This document shows, in pieces, positions 43,399 through 51,864 of a stretch of DNA of 64,000 bases. Location of the stretch: contig NZ_FNAQ01000002.1 of assembly GCF_900101955.1 (NCBI RefSeq), positions 248,001-312,000 of the forward strand. Direction: 5' to 3'. The notes below the pieces were generated by a model that did no database searches, had not been told where the DNA came from, and saw nothing but the letters and a program-made list of their open reading frames with translations. A program made the position numbers and the translations under genes. This DNA is from Desulfuromonas thiophila (lineage in GTDB: Bacteria; Desulfobacterota; Desulfuromonadia; Desulfuromonadales; Desulfuromonadaceae). Numbering within the stretch: the stretch's first letter is position 1; each line of letters starts with the position of its first letter.

Positions 43399-44979
43399 TT
43401 ATTCGCACAGATTGACCTCGATGTCCCAGTTTTTGACTTTCATGGTGCCGTTGACGGCCAGGTTCTGCTGCATTTTGAAGCAGCGGTCGAACAGCTGCGG
43501 CTCGTGGCCAACGCCCTTGGAGAGGGTTTCCTTGCAGGCGCGGTCGAAGTAATCCTGCAGGATCGGACGGTAGTCGGGATGGGCGCAGACGTTGATGAGC
43601 TTCTGGGCGCGATCCTTCGGTGCCAGGCCGCGCAGGTCGGCCAGACCCTGCTCGGTGACCAGCACGTCGAGGTCGTGCTCGGTGTGGTCGATGTGCGGCG
43701 CCTTGGGTACCACGCAGGTGATACCGGTGGGGTCGGTCTTGCTCGGCCGCACCGACGGGGTGTGCATGATGGACAGGTAGGCGTTGCGCAAGAAGTCGCC
43801 GCTGCCGCCGATGCCGTTGATCATGCGGGTACCGCCGACCAGGGTGGAGTTGGCGTGAGCGTAGATGTCGAACTCTACCGGCGTGTTCATGGCGATGCAC
43901 CCCAGCCGGCGGATGGGCTCGGGGGCGTTGGAGATGGACAGCGGCCGCAGCACGATCTTGTCGGCATATTTGTCCCAGTTGTCGAAGAAGCGGGGAAAGC
44001 CCGGCGTTTCCGACAACGACAGGGAGCAAGAAGAAGCGAAGCGCAGTTTGCCGGAGTCGAACAGGTCGAGCATGGTGTCCTGCAGTACTTCTGTGAACAC
44101 GTTCAGGTTGGAGAAGGGGCCCTTGGCCAGGCCGCCGACGACGGCGTTGGCGATGGAGCCGACACCCGACTGCAGCGGCAGCAGGTTTTCCGGCAGGCGG
44201 CCGGCCTTCACCTCATCGGCGAAGAACTGCATGATGTGACCGGCGATGGCTTCGGAGGTGTCATCCATCTCGGCAAAGGCACGGCCCTTGTCACGGTATT
44301 TTGATTCGACCACGGCGATGATCTTGTCCGGGTCGCAGGGAAAAGCCGAAGAGCCGATGCGGTCGTCTGCCTTGCAGATCAGCAGCGGTTCGCGGTGCGG
44401 CGGATTGCGCGGAATCAGGCAGTCGTGCATGCCTTCGAAGGAGGGCTGTCCGGTGTTGACCTCGAGAATGATCTTGTCGGCGATCATCAGGATTTCACCG
44501 ATTACGCCACAGGAGGTGGTCGGTACCAGTGAGCCGTCGGCATTCACCGCCGACACCTCGATGATGGCGATGTCGATTTTCGGGGTGTAGAAGCCGTAGC
44601 CGAGATCCTGGGCAAAGAGGGAGAGATGTTTGTCGCCCATGCGGATACGGCCCTCGTTGATCCCCTTGGCGATGTTCTTGCCGGTCTGGTAGGGCCAGCG
44701 GCGGTCGATCATGTCCAGTTCCGCCCAGCGGTTTTCGGTTTCGGCGCCGACCGAGGCGCCGATAAACAGGTTGAACTTCATCTTGCCCTGCAGATTGTTC
44801 TTCTCGACATAGTCGGCCAGGGCGATGGGTACCGCCTTGGGGTAGCCGGCCGGGGTGAAACCGGACCAGCCCAGATCCATTCCTGGCTTGAAGAATTCGA
44901 TGCAGTCTTCGGCGCTGCGGACCTTGTCGAGCAGGGACTTGCGACGAACGCGACTTGCGAGACTTCCATAATCCGACAT
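43399..44979 (-). CDS. acetyl-CoA hydrolase/succinyl-CoA:acetate CoA-transferase, copy 3
   Basis: 526 aa, nearly identical to copy 2. It starts MSDYGSLASRVRRKSLLDKV after AAGGAGG. At least 250 bp around 43701-43960 match 41459-41718 without a difference that I can find. Substitutions that are present (for example VNADGS for ITEDCG near residue 145) are clustered, which suggests partial gene conversion. Its likely function is the same as copy 2. Confidence 0.93.
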   Translation of the reverse strand: MSDYGSLASRVRRKSLLDKVRSAEDCIEFFKPGMDLGWSGFTPAGYPKAVPIALADYVEKNNLQGKMKFNLFIGASVGAETENRWAELDMIDRRWPYQTGKNIAKGINEGRIRMGDKHLSLFAQDLGYGFYTPKIDIAIIEVSAVNADGSLVPTTSCGVIGEILMIADKIILEVNTGQPSFEGMHDCLIPRNPPHREPLLICKADDRIGSSAFPCDPDKIIAVVESKYRDKGRAFAEMDDTSEAIAGHIMQFFADEVKAGRLPENLLPLQSGVGSIANAVVGGLAKGPFSNLNVFTEVLQDTMLDLFDSGKLRFASSCSLSLSETPGFPRFFDNWDKYADKIVLRPLSISNAPEPIRRLGCIAMNTPVEFDIYAHANSTLVGGTRMINGIGGSGDFLRNAYLSIMHTPSVRPSKTDPTGITCVVPKAPHIDHTEHDLDVLVTEQGLADLRGLAPKDRAQKLINVCAHPDYRPILQDYFDRACKETLSKGVGHEPQLFDRCFKMQQNLAVNGTMKVKNWDIEVNLCE

Positions 44980-45107
44980 GGGTTTTTCCTCCTTGAACAG
45001 ACAAAAGGTTCCGCACGGTGCTGGACTGCGCTGGGCAGTCGATGGGCAGGGTGGCGGAGCGACAGGCGGGGGATTTTGTGAGACTGCCTGGCGGCAGACC
45101 CCGGGCT

Positions 45108-45136
45108 TGACTACCTGATGTGATATTTTATGTCAA
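45108..45136 (-). promoter_or_regulatory. possible promoter of CoA-transferase copy 3
   Basis: Minus strand: TTGACA (45131-45136), 17-bp spacer, TAGTCA (45108-45113). The -10 is weaker than those of copies 1 and 2. TGTCA/TGACA inverted half-sites flank the -35. Confidence 0.5.
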
Positions 45137-45180
45137 GTTAAATGATGTATAAAATGACATAAGTGGTTTGTGGCGCAGAT

Positions 45181-45208
45181 AAAAAAGCCCGCCGGAGGGG
45201 GCGGGCTT
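45181..45208 (-). terminator. terminator after bamD
   Basis: A 9-bp stem AAGCCCGCC/GGCGGGCTT, loop of six, then six Ts on the minus strand. Confidence 0.82.
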
Positions 45209-45240
45209 GAGGAGCGCTGACGCGCAGATTTTGCAGAGAA

Positions 45241-45999
45241 TCAGATTCTCTGTTTGCTGCGGAACTTACGCAGTTGCTTGCGCAACTCGATACTGCTGGC
45301 CTGTTGCTCCAGTGCGTTGAGCAGAGCCAAGGCTTCATCGCGTTGGCCGGCGGCGGCATACGCCTGGGCCAGGCCAAAGCGCACCTGGTCACGCTCACTG
45401 GTTTCCGGGTAGTTGTTCAGCAGATCGCGATAGCGCTTGATGGCCGCATCGTAACGCTTGGTTTTACGGTAGAAATCGGCGACATAACGCTCCTGCCCGG
45501 CCAGCCGGTCACGACACTGACGGATCAGGCTGTCAAGTTCGGCGCTGTCAGCATAGGCTGGATCCTGCCGCTTAAGTTGTTCAAAGCTGGCCAGGGCGTT
45601 TCGGGTCGCGCTCTGATCCTGGTCGATCCCGCGCATCTCGCTGAAGTGGGCCTTGCCCAGGCGCAACAGAACCGCGCTGGTATGGACATGTTCGGGGTGC
45701 TGCTTGAGAAAATCCTCGTAAGCGGCAATGGCCTCGATGGTCTGGCCGCTTTCGTAGTAGGCGTCAGCGATGCGTAATTCCGCCAGAGTGGTCAACTCGG
45801 GGCTGTGGAAGGCGTCGCGCACCTTTTGCCAGTTTTCGATGGCACTCTGGTGGTGGCCGGCTTCGTGTTCCTGTTCGGCCTTCTTGAACTCCGCGGCAAT
45901 CCCTGGCGGTGGCGGAGCGGTTTTTGGACGGCCGCAGCCGTTCAGAGCCAGGGTGAACAACAGCAGGGCAGGCAGCAGCAAGATCAAGCCGGTACGCAT
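45241..45999 (-). CDS. bamD: outer membrane assembly lipoprotein BamD
   Basis: 252 aa. The signal peptide ends in lipobox LNGC (Cys22). Five TPR-like repeats follow (FKKAEQEHEAGHHQSAIENW, ADAYYESGQTIEAIAAYEDFLKQHPEH, YVADFYRKTKRYDAAIKRYRDLLNNYPET). The length is close to E. coli BamD (245 aa). It is part of the Bam complex that inserts beta-barrel proteins such as the MtrB-like porin encoded here. The ATG at 45999 has AAGGA six bases upstream. It follows rpoH by 76 bp and may share its transcript. Confidence 0.88.
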   Translation of the reverse strand: MRTGLILLLPALLLFTLALNGCGRPKTAPPPPGIAAEFKKAEQEHEAGHHQSAIENWQKVRDAFHSPELTTLAELRIADAYYESGQTIEAIAAYEDFLKQHPEHVHTSAVLLRLGKAHFSEMRGIDQDQSATRNALASFEQLKRQDPAYADSAELDSLIRQCRDRLAGQERYVADFYRKTKRYDAAIKRYRDLLNNYPETSERDQVRFGLAQAYAAAGQRDEALALLNALEQQASSIELRKQLRKFRSKQRI

Positions 46000-46075
46000 G
46001 GGCAATCCTTCGTGACATCAGGGAAGAAAACACTCGACCGCTGAGTCTAAAGCATGGACCCGACGGACTCAAGCC

Positions 46076-46933
46076 TTATTGCGCCATCCCTTCGGTCTCT
46101 GGGGCCAGATCGGTCTGCAGCAGGGTGCGCAGGCGCTCAAGGGCGCGTTTTTCAATCTGGCGAATTCGTTCACGGCTGACGCCGAACTGGTCGGCCAGTT
46201 CCTGCAGGGTGCAGGGTTCCTCGGCCAGAATGCGCCGGACGACGATGCGACGTTCTCGATCGGACAGTTGTGCCAGCGCCTGTCGTACCTGCTGCTGGCG
46301 GTTAAGCTCGGTTTCCTGGGCGATGAGCAGTTGTTCCTGATCCTGCTCGGGGCTTTCCAGCAGGTCGAGCCGGCAAATATCCTCGCCTTCCACCAGCTCC
46401 GCATCCAGCGACACATCACGCGCCAAGCGCACGGACATCTCCTCGACCTCTGCCGTGCTGACATCGAGCTGACGGGCGATGGCACTGTCCTGTGTTTCCC
46501 CTTGCTGTTGCAGCATCTCACGTGTTTGACGCAGCTTGAAAAAGAGTTTGCGGCGTGCCTGGCTGGTGCCGATTTTCACCAGTGACCAGCTGTTGATGAT
46601 GAAATTGTGGATATAGGCGCGGATCCACCAGACGGCATAGCTGATCAGACGGTTGTTGCGCTGGGGATCGAATTTCTTGACCGCGACCATCAGGCCGATG
46701 TTGCCTTCCTGAATCAGGTCGAGCAGTTTCAGGCCGTAAGCCCGGTATTCGTTGGCGATTTTGACGACAAAACGCAGATTGGCGCACACCAGACGCTGGG
46801 CCGCCTGCAGGTCATTATGCAGCCGATAGCGCAGTGCCAGCTCCTGTTCGGTTTCCCGGTCAAGCAGTTCATAACGGTTGATCTGGGTCATGTAGTGTTC
46901 AAGACTGTTGCTGGTCAGCGTCAGGGCGGACAT
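46076..46933 (-). CDS. rpoH: heat-shock sigma factor RpoH (sigma-32)
   Basis: 285 aa. Region 2 (LRFVVKIANEYRAYGLKLLDLIQEGNIGLMVAVKKFDPQRNNRLISYAVWWIRAYIHNFI), the RpoH-specific box region (SWSLVKIGTSQARRKLFFKLRQ) and the region 4 helix-turn-helix (TLQELADQFGVSRERIRQIEKRALERLR) are intact. The ATG at 46933 follows AAGGAGGAGG. A CIRCE operator overlaps the promoter just upstream, so HrcA probably represses rpoH and the two heat-shock circuits are chained. Confidence 0.95.
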   Translation of the reverse strand: MSALTLTSNSLEHYMTQINRYELLDRETEQELALRYRLHNDLQAAQRLVCANLRFVVKIANEYRAYGLKLLDLIQEGNIGLMVAVKKFDPQRNNRLISYAVWWIRAYIHNFIINSWSLVKIGTSQARRKLFFKLRQTREMLQQQGETQDSAIARQLDVSTAEVEEMSVRLARDVSLDAELVEGEDICRLDLLESPEQDQEQLLIAQETELNRQQQVRQALAQLSDRERRIVVRRILAEEPCTLQELADQFGVSRERIRQIEKRALERLRTLLQTDLAPETEGMAQ

Positions 46934-46961
46934 GGAACCTCCTCCTTGGATGCGGAAAAGC

Positions 46962-46998
46962 GGCTGTTAGCACTCGTTGTCGGTGAGTGCTAACAGCC
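46962..46998 (-). promoter_or_regulatory. CIRCE operator (HrcA site) upstream of rpoH
   Basis: TTAGCACTC (46967-46975), nine bases, GAGTGCTAA (46985-46993): a perfect match to the CIRCE consensus. The arms extend to 14 bp each (GGCTG... and ...CAGCC). It lies 29-65 bp before the rpoH start codon and overlaps the -10 box. Confidence 0.95.
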
Positions 46999-47023
46999 TA
47001 GGAGGTTCATTCAGACATTGCAA
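46995..47023 (-). promoter_or_regulatory. promoter of rpoH
   Basis: Minus strand: TTGCAA (47018-47023), 17-bp spacer, TAGGCT (46995-47000). The -10 falls on the outer CIRCE arm, which explains repression by HrcA. Confidence 0.6.
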
Positions 47024-47098
47024 CAAAAAATTGCTTGTGCTGCTTTGGCAGGTCGTGGCTGATCACAGCGGAACCTGTTCGCACACAGGTGCCGGGAG

Positions 47099-47149
47099 AA
47101 AAAGCCGGGGCTCATCCAGTCGCAGATGACGGTTTGAAATGCCCCGGCT
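47099..47149 (-). terminator. terminator downstream of nhaD
   Basis: Stem AGCCGGGGC / GCCCCGGCT (47103-47111 / 47141-47149) closing a 29-nt loop with a smaller CATC/GATG stem. Five Ts follow on the minus strand. It sits about 135 bp past the nhaD stop, giving a long 3' untranslated region. Confidence 0.6.
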
Positions 47150-47283
47150 CAAGGCAGATTGACAAGAGGTTGAAAAGGCGTTTTCCGCCTTGCTCACAAC
47201 ATCAATCTCTTACGAAATAAAGGCTTACGAATCAAGGATTGGGTTTGGTCGCCCAGCCATGGGTTCCGTGGCCTGGCAACCTG

Positions 47284-48702
47284 TTAATGAAACAGCTTGG
47301 CGTTGATCAGCATGTGAACGGCAATGCTGGCGGCGTAGCCCAGCGCCACCGCCGGGGTATAGACCAGGTGACGGCCGAAGGTGTAGATGCCACGGGCGGT
47401 ACCCATCAGGCCGACGCCGGCCGCCGAACCGATGGACAGCAGGCTGCCACCTACACCGGCCGTCAGGGTCACCAGCAGCCAGTGGCCATGCGACATGTGC
47501 GGTTCCATGGTCAGCACGGCAAACATCACCGGAATGTTGTCAACGATGGCGGAGAGAATGCCGATCATGACGTTGGCATTAAAGGCGCCCAGATCGTTGT
47601 AGAGAAACTGTGACGCCATGGCCAGATAACCGAACTGGCTCAGACCGCCGACACACATGATGACCCCGTAGAAGAACAGCAGCGTATCCCATTCGGCGCG
47701 GGCAATTTTGCGGAACAGATCGAAGCCCGGGCCGCCATGGCCTTCATTCTCAACCGGTTCCAGGTGCAGCGCCGGGTCCGCCATGTGGCCGGCGTGCTCA
47801 CGCAGCTTGATGTAGTAGGAGAACCAGCCCAGATAGCCCAGACCCAGCATCATGCCGGCAGCCGGCGGCAAATGCAGAAAGTTGTGAAACGACACCGCCG
47901 TGACGATGGTCAGCAGGAACAGCAGCATAATGCGCTTGGCACCGAACTTCATGCTGACAAACTCATCGGCCGCCTGAGGACGCTCTTTACTGATGAAGAA
48001 ACTCATGACCAAGGCAGGGACCAGCCAGTTGACCAGCGACGGCAGGAACAGGGCGAAGAACTCGCCGAAGGATACCATGCCCTTTTGCCACACCATCAGG
48101 GTGGTGATGTCACCAAAGGGCGAGAAGGCGCCACCGGCATTGGCACCGACCACCACGTTGATGCAGGCCATGACAACAAAGCGCTGGTTGGAGCCGCCCA
48201 CGGCCATCACCACGGCGCCCATTAGCAGGGCGGTGGTCAGGTTGTCAGCAATGGGCGAGATGAAGAAGGCCAGCAATCCGGTAAGCCAGAAAATGATCCG
48301 CAGCGAAAAGCCACGCGACACCAGCCAGGAGCGCAGGGCCTGAAAGATGTTACGCTCGTCCATGGCGTTGATGTAGGTCATGGCGACCAGCAGAAACAGA
48401 AACAACTCACCGTATTCCACCAGATTGTGCACAATCGCATCATGGGCAGCATCCGGCTCGCCCAGCGCCTTGAAGGTAATGGCGACCAGCACCCAGATGA
48501 CCCCGGCAGCCAGCAGCACCGGCTTGCTTTTGCGCAGGTGCAGCTTCTCCTCCATAATCACCAGGGCATAGGCGCCGACGAACAGCACCAGCGCCAGAAT
48601 GCCCAGACCGGTGCCGGTCAGGTCGCGCACGCTGGCGCTGCCGTCGTTGGCCAGAGCCGGCAGAGCCGTCAGGCTCAGCAGAAGTGTCAACAGTGTTTTC
48701 AT
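47284..48702 (-). CDS. nhaD: NhaD-type Na+/H+ antiporter
   Basis: 472 aa, 12-13 membrane segments, ion transporter superfamily. After a signal-like N-terminus, conserved stretches include FFISPIADNLTTALLMGAVV, GANAGGAFSPFGDITTLMVW and GILSAIVDNIPVMFAVL, whose Asp, Asn and Thr residues are the ion-binding positions of NhaD. It exports Na+ (or Li+) in exchange for protons. The ATG at 48702 has GAGGGAA upstream. It suggests a marine or alkaline-saline habitat. Confidence 0.92.
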   Translation of the reverse strand: MKTLLTLLLSLTALPALANDGSASVRDLTGTGLGILALVLFVGAYALVIMEEKLHLRKSKPVLLAAGVIWVLVAITFKALGEPDAAHDAIVHNLVEYGELFLFLLVAMTYINAMDERNIFQALRSWLVSRGFSLRIIFWLTGLLAFFISPIADNLTTALLMGAVVMAVGGSNQRFVVMACINVVVGANAGGAFSPFGDITTLMVWQKGMVSFGEFFALFLPSLVNWLVPALVMSFFISKERPQAADEFVSMKFGAKRIMLLFLLTIVTAVSFHNFLHLPPAAGMMLGLGYLGWFSYYIKLREHAGHMADPALHLEPVENEGHGGPGFDLFRKIARAEWDTLLFFYGVIMCVGGLSQFGYLAMASQFLYNDLGAFNANVMIGILSAIVDNIPVMFAVLTMEPHMSHGHWLLVTLTAGVGGSLLSIGSAAGVGLMGTARGIYTFGRHLVYTPAVALGYAASIAVHMLINAKLFH

Positions 48703-49728
48703 GGGTTCCCTCGTCCGAAAAGTGGAAAGAATAAAAAGAGCATCAAGAAGATTCTGTGAGGCTGGCAATGGGCTGGCGCACTACTGAGCAGTCAACCTGT
48801 GGGCCAACGCAGCAGAGCGCCGTCAGCAACAACAACGCTTAAATTGGTATCGACCAAAAATGCTGATCCGTAGTGCCGGGCTGCGGCCACGGGACAGGCG
48901 TCATCCATTGCATCGACAGGTCGGGACAAGGGGTGACGCTGGCGCCGCGGCACAGCGAAACCCTGACCGGTACGGCAGCCCAGCAGCACGGTGGACGGAA
49001 CCAGATTGGCAGAAATCCTTGCGTTTCCGGTGCTTGCGGTGACGGTGCCGGTCGGGCTGGAGTGCGGGCCAGGCGCGGAGCGGTTTTCAGCTGGAGATGT
49101 TGGAGGACTGGGGCGGTGGGCGCGGACTCAGCGGCAGCAGGCCGTGCCGGTGAGGAACCCGCAGGTGGTGAGAGTTGTCTGGGAAAAAACAGGCGCTGAT
49201 GGCCAGACGAAGGAGCCTGGCCGTGGCCGGGGGGACGATGGCAACACTTTTACAGAAAAGGTTTTCCGCCTCAACGGGTACCGGTGAGGTTGCAATATGC
49301 TCCTCGGGCTGATCCGGCGTGCACAACTCGACGCTGACCGGGACATCGCTCAGCCAGATGGTTGTTGTCGCGGGGCCACTGGCGGCAAGGACAAAGAGGC
49401 ACAGCCAGAGCCAGATGAGCAGACGGGCGCTGTTGCACAGGCCTGGTTTTTGCGGGTGGCAAAGCAGGGTGAACACCGGGCAGGTCGCTTTCCTGGGCAG
49501 CGGATAAAGGCTGGGGTTGGGATTGCCGGAGGAGGGTCGGGATGAACCTGGGTGACCTGCCATGGCATGGGCGGATACTAGGTCAGTGGTGGTGACGCTG
49601 TCCAGCGGATTTTATTTTGTTGCTGTCGGCAGGCTGCCTCCGGTTGCATTGCCAGCTAAGCAGGTTCATGTTTAACTGCATTGCGTTGAGAGGGGGGGAC
49701 TGCGTCAGCTCGGAAAGGAAGCGGAACC
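48703..49728. other. about 1-kb region without a convincing gene
   Basis: Between nhaD and the corC-like gene, both transcribed away from it. It should hold both promoters. A minus-strand frame at 49087-49563 is the only candidate gene. Much of the remainder has gene-like GC content but no intact recognisable frame, so it may contain decayed coding DNA or a long nhaD leader. Confidence 0.5.
49087..49563 (-). CDS. possible exported hypothetical protein (doubtful)
   Basis: A frame of 158 codons with a signal-like segment (ARLLIWLWLCLFVLAASGPATTTIW) followed by two Cys and a His/Pro-rich tail (HHLRVPHRHGLLPLSP). No good ribosome-binding site is seen at any in-frame start; a GTG at 49476 would place the hydrophobic segment near the N-terminus. 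No homologue is recognised. It could be a small envelope or metal-binding protein, or a chance frame. Confidence 0.3.
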   Translation of the reverse strand: MAGHPGSSRPSSGNPNPSLYPLPRKATCPVFTLLCHPQKPGLCNSARLLIWLWLCLFVLAASGPATTTIWLSDVPVSVELCTPDQPEEHIATSPVPVEAENLFCKSVAIVPPATARLLRLAISACFFPDNSHHLRVPHRHGLLPLSPRPPPQSSNISS

Positions 49729-51084
49729 ATGATGCGTGTTGCTGTGCTGCTGGGCCTGATTGTGCTGAACGGTATGCTCGCCATGGCCGAGGTGGCGCTG
49801 CTGACGGTACGTCGCAGCCGGCTGGAGCGCCGGGCTGAACAGGGCGATGGCGCGGCGGCCTGCGCGCTGCGCCTGCAGCTTGAGCCGACCCGTTTTCTCT
49901 CCACGGTGCAGATTGGTATTACCGCGATAGGTTTACTCAACGGCATTGTTGGTGAGGCGGTTCTGGCGCGGCCATTGGCGGCGCAACTGCGGCTGTTGGG
50001 TCTGGCACAGGATAGCAGTGAGGTGTTGGCAACGGTACTGGTGGTGGTTGCCATCACCTATGCCACCATTGTGCTGGGAGAGCTGGTGCCCAAGCGGATA
50101 GGCCAGCAACAAGCCGAAACCGTTGCCTGTCTGATGGCTCGTCCGCTGGCGCTGCTGGCCCTGTTGACGCGCCCTTTTGTTCACTTGCTCAGCTTCTCAA
50201 CGGAACGGTTACTGCGGCTGTGGGGCCGCGGTCCGGCAGAAGCGGCTGAAGCCCTGACCGAAGAGGATCTTCTGGCGCTGTTACTAGAGGGCTCGCGTTG
50301 TGGCCTGATTGCCGAGCGCGAGCATCTTTTGCTGCGCAACGTGTTTCGGCTCGATGAGCGCCCCATCAGCCTGCTGATGACGCCCCGACACGAGATCGTG
50401 TTTCTCGATGTCGAGCGGCCGTTCGATTGCCTGCTGGATCAGGCAGTTGCCGCCAATCTGTCGCGTTTTCCGGTCTGCCGTGGAAGCCTTGATCAGTTGG
50501 AGGGTATCGTTACCACCAAGCGTCTGCTGCGCCTCTACCGTGCCGGCCAGCGCCAGCTGCCTCGCCAGGCCCTGCAGCCGCCGGTTTATGTGCCGGAAAG
50601 TCTCAGTACCCTGAACCTGCTGGAACGGTTTCAGACCAGCGGCAGCGCGATGCTGTTTGTCATTGACGAATATGGTGCGTTGCAGGGCCTGATTACCCTG
50701 CAGGACGTGCTGGAGGCCCTGGCCGGACGTTTTCCTGCGCCTGGCCAGAGTAACGACAGTCTGCAGCCGCTGCAGCGCGCTGATGGTTCCTGGCTGCTTG
50801 ATGGCCTGATGCCGGTGGACGAAGTGCGTGAACTGCTGGCGTTGGGCGCTCTGCCAGGCCAGGAACGCGGCCTGTATCAGACCCTGGGCGGGCTGCTGCA
50901 GGTGCTGGCCGGTCATCTGCCACAGCTGGGCGAGGTGCTCGAATGGCAGGACTGGTGTTTTGAGGTGGTCGATCTCGATGGCCATCGGGTGGATCGGGTA
51001 CTGGTTCGTCGGCGGCAAGTGCCGCCGGCAACGCAACCAAACGATGGCGCAGAGGCTGTGCCCGCAGGGAGAACAACAGCATGA
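49729..51084 (+). CDS. CNNM/CorC-HlyC family transporter-like protein
   Basis: 451 aa. DUF21/CNNM membrane domain (1-190, four membrane segments; LTVRRSRLERRAEQGD, GELVPKRIGQQ), a CBS pair (about 205-330; LLMTPRHEIVFLD, GIVTTKRLL), and a C-terminal CorC_HlyC domain (SWLLDGLMPVDEVRELL). Related proteins export Mg2+/Co2+ or sense Mg. ATGs at 49729 and 49732 are both possible. Its stop overlaps the crcB start (ATGA), so the two form an operon. Confidence 0.92.
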   Translation: MMRVAVLLGLIVLNGMLAMAEVALLTVRRSRLERRAEQGDGAAACALRLQLEPTRFLSTVQIGITAIGLLNGIVGEAVLARPLAAQLRLLGLAQDSSEVLATVLVVVAITYATIVLGELVPKRIGQQQAETVACLMARPLALLALLTRPFVHLLSFSTERLLRLWGRGPAEAAEALTEEDLLALLLEGSRCGLIAEREHLLLRNVFRLDERPISLLMTPRHEIVFLDVERPFDCLLDQAVAANLSRFPVCRGSLDQLEGIVTTKRLLRLYRAGQRQLPRQALQPPVYVPESLSTLNLLERFQTSGSAMLFVIDEYGALQGLITLQDVLEALAGRFPAPGQSNDSLQPLQRADGSWLLDGLMPVDEVRELLALGALPGQERGLYQTLGGLLQVLAGHLPQLGEVLEWQDWCFEVVDLDGHRVDRVLVRRRQVPPATQPNDGAEAVPAGRTTA

Positions 51085-51455
51085 CAAAGTGGTTGGCGGT
51101 GGCCCTCGGCGGCGGTTGTGGCTGCCTGTGCCGTTATTGGCTGTCGGGTTGGGTCTACGCCTGGCTGGGGCGCGGTCTGCCCTATGGTACCCTGGCCGTG
51201 AATCTGCTGGGTTCGTTTTTGCTGGGCCTGCTGATGGAACTGGCCCTGCGCACCACCCTGATCGGCGAAATCGGCCGCCTGGCGCTCTGTATCGGCTTCA
51301 TGGGCGGCTTTACCACGTTTTCCACCTTTTCCTTTGAAACCTGGCGTCTGCTGGAGGCCGGCCAATGGCTGGGTGCTGGTCTGAACGTGGTGCTCAATGT
51401 GGTGCTGTGCCTGGTTGGAACAGGGTTGGGCATTGCTCTGGCCCGCAGCCTGTAG
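51081..51455 (+). CDS. crcB: fluoride channel CrcB/Fluc
   Basis: 124 aa, four membrane segments. GGGCGCLCRYWLSGW, YGTLAVNLLGSFLLGLL (the Na+/fluoride pore Asn) and GFMGGFTTFSTFSFE (Phe-box and Thr/Ser track) are the Fluc signatures. It exports fluoride as a dual-topology dimer. It is coupled to the corC-like gene upstream and followed by a DUF190 gene, a frequent crcB partner. I found no fluoride riboswitch upstream. Confidence 0.95.
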   Translation: MTKWLAVALGGGCGCLCRYWLSGWVYAWLGRGLPYGTLAVNLLGSFLLGLLMELALRTTLIGEIGRLALCIGFMGGFTTFSTFSFETWRLLEAGQWLGAGLNVVLNVVLCLVGTGLGIALARSL

Positions 51456-51492
51456 CCGGGGTGCCGGCTTTCTGGCCCCGTTAAGGAGGAGG

Positions 51493-51864
51493 ATGACGAT
51501 GCAACGGGAGACACAACAGCTGTTGCGGCTGTTTGTTGGTGAGGATGCCCGCTGGCAGCACCAGCCGCTGCACGAGGCTCTGCTGGAGCTGCTGCGTGAT
51601 CAGGGCTGTCAGGGCGCAACCGTGGTCAAGGCGGTGGCCGGTTTCGGCCACCACCGGCAGATTCACAGCGATCAGCTGCTGCGGCTATCGGCCCAGCGGC
51701 CTCTGATTGTCGAGGTGGTTGACCGGGCCTCTCGTATCGAGGCGTTGCTGCCCCTGCTGGCACCGATGCTGACCGAGGGGCTGGCGCTGGTGGTGCCGGT
51801 CGAGGTGATCCGCTTTGTCGCCCCTAGGGCTCCAGCGGATGGCAGGGAATCGACAGGCGGATGA
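51493..51864 (+). CDS. DUF190 family protein
   Basis: 123 aa, PII-like ferredoxin fold: LRLFVGEDARWQHQPLHEALLELLRDQGCQGATVVKAVAGFGHH and LIVEVVDRASRIEALLPLL. DUF190 genes often follow crcB; a nucleotide-sensing role is suspected. It has two possible ATGs (51493, 51499) behind AGGAGGAGG. Its last 41 bp overlap the converging gene. Confidence 0.9.
   Translation: MTMQRETQQLLRLFVGEDARWQHQPLHEALLELLRDQGCQGATVVKAVAGFGHHRQIHSDQLLRLSAQRPLIVEVVDRASRIEALLPLLAPMLTEGLALVVPVEVIRFVAPRAPADGRESTGG

Noticed and set aside
48703-48990. Sodium riboswitch in the nhaD leader
   Set aside because: The leader can form several stems, but I could not match a known consensus by eye, so no claim is made without a covariance search.
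49640-49728. Fluoride riboswitch upstream of the corC-crcB operon
   Set aside because: The conserved core of the crcB motif could not be recognised here or directly before crcB.
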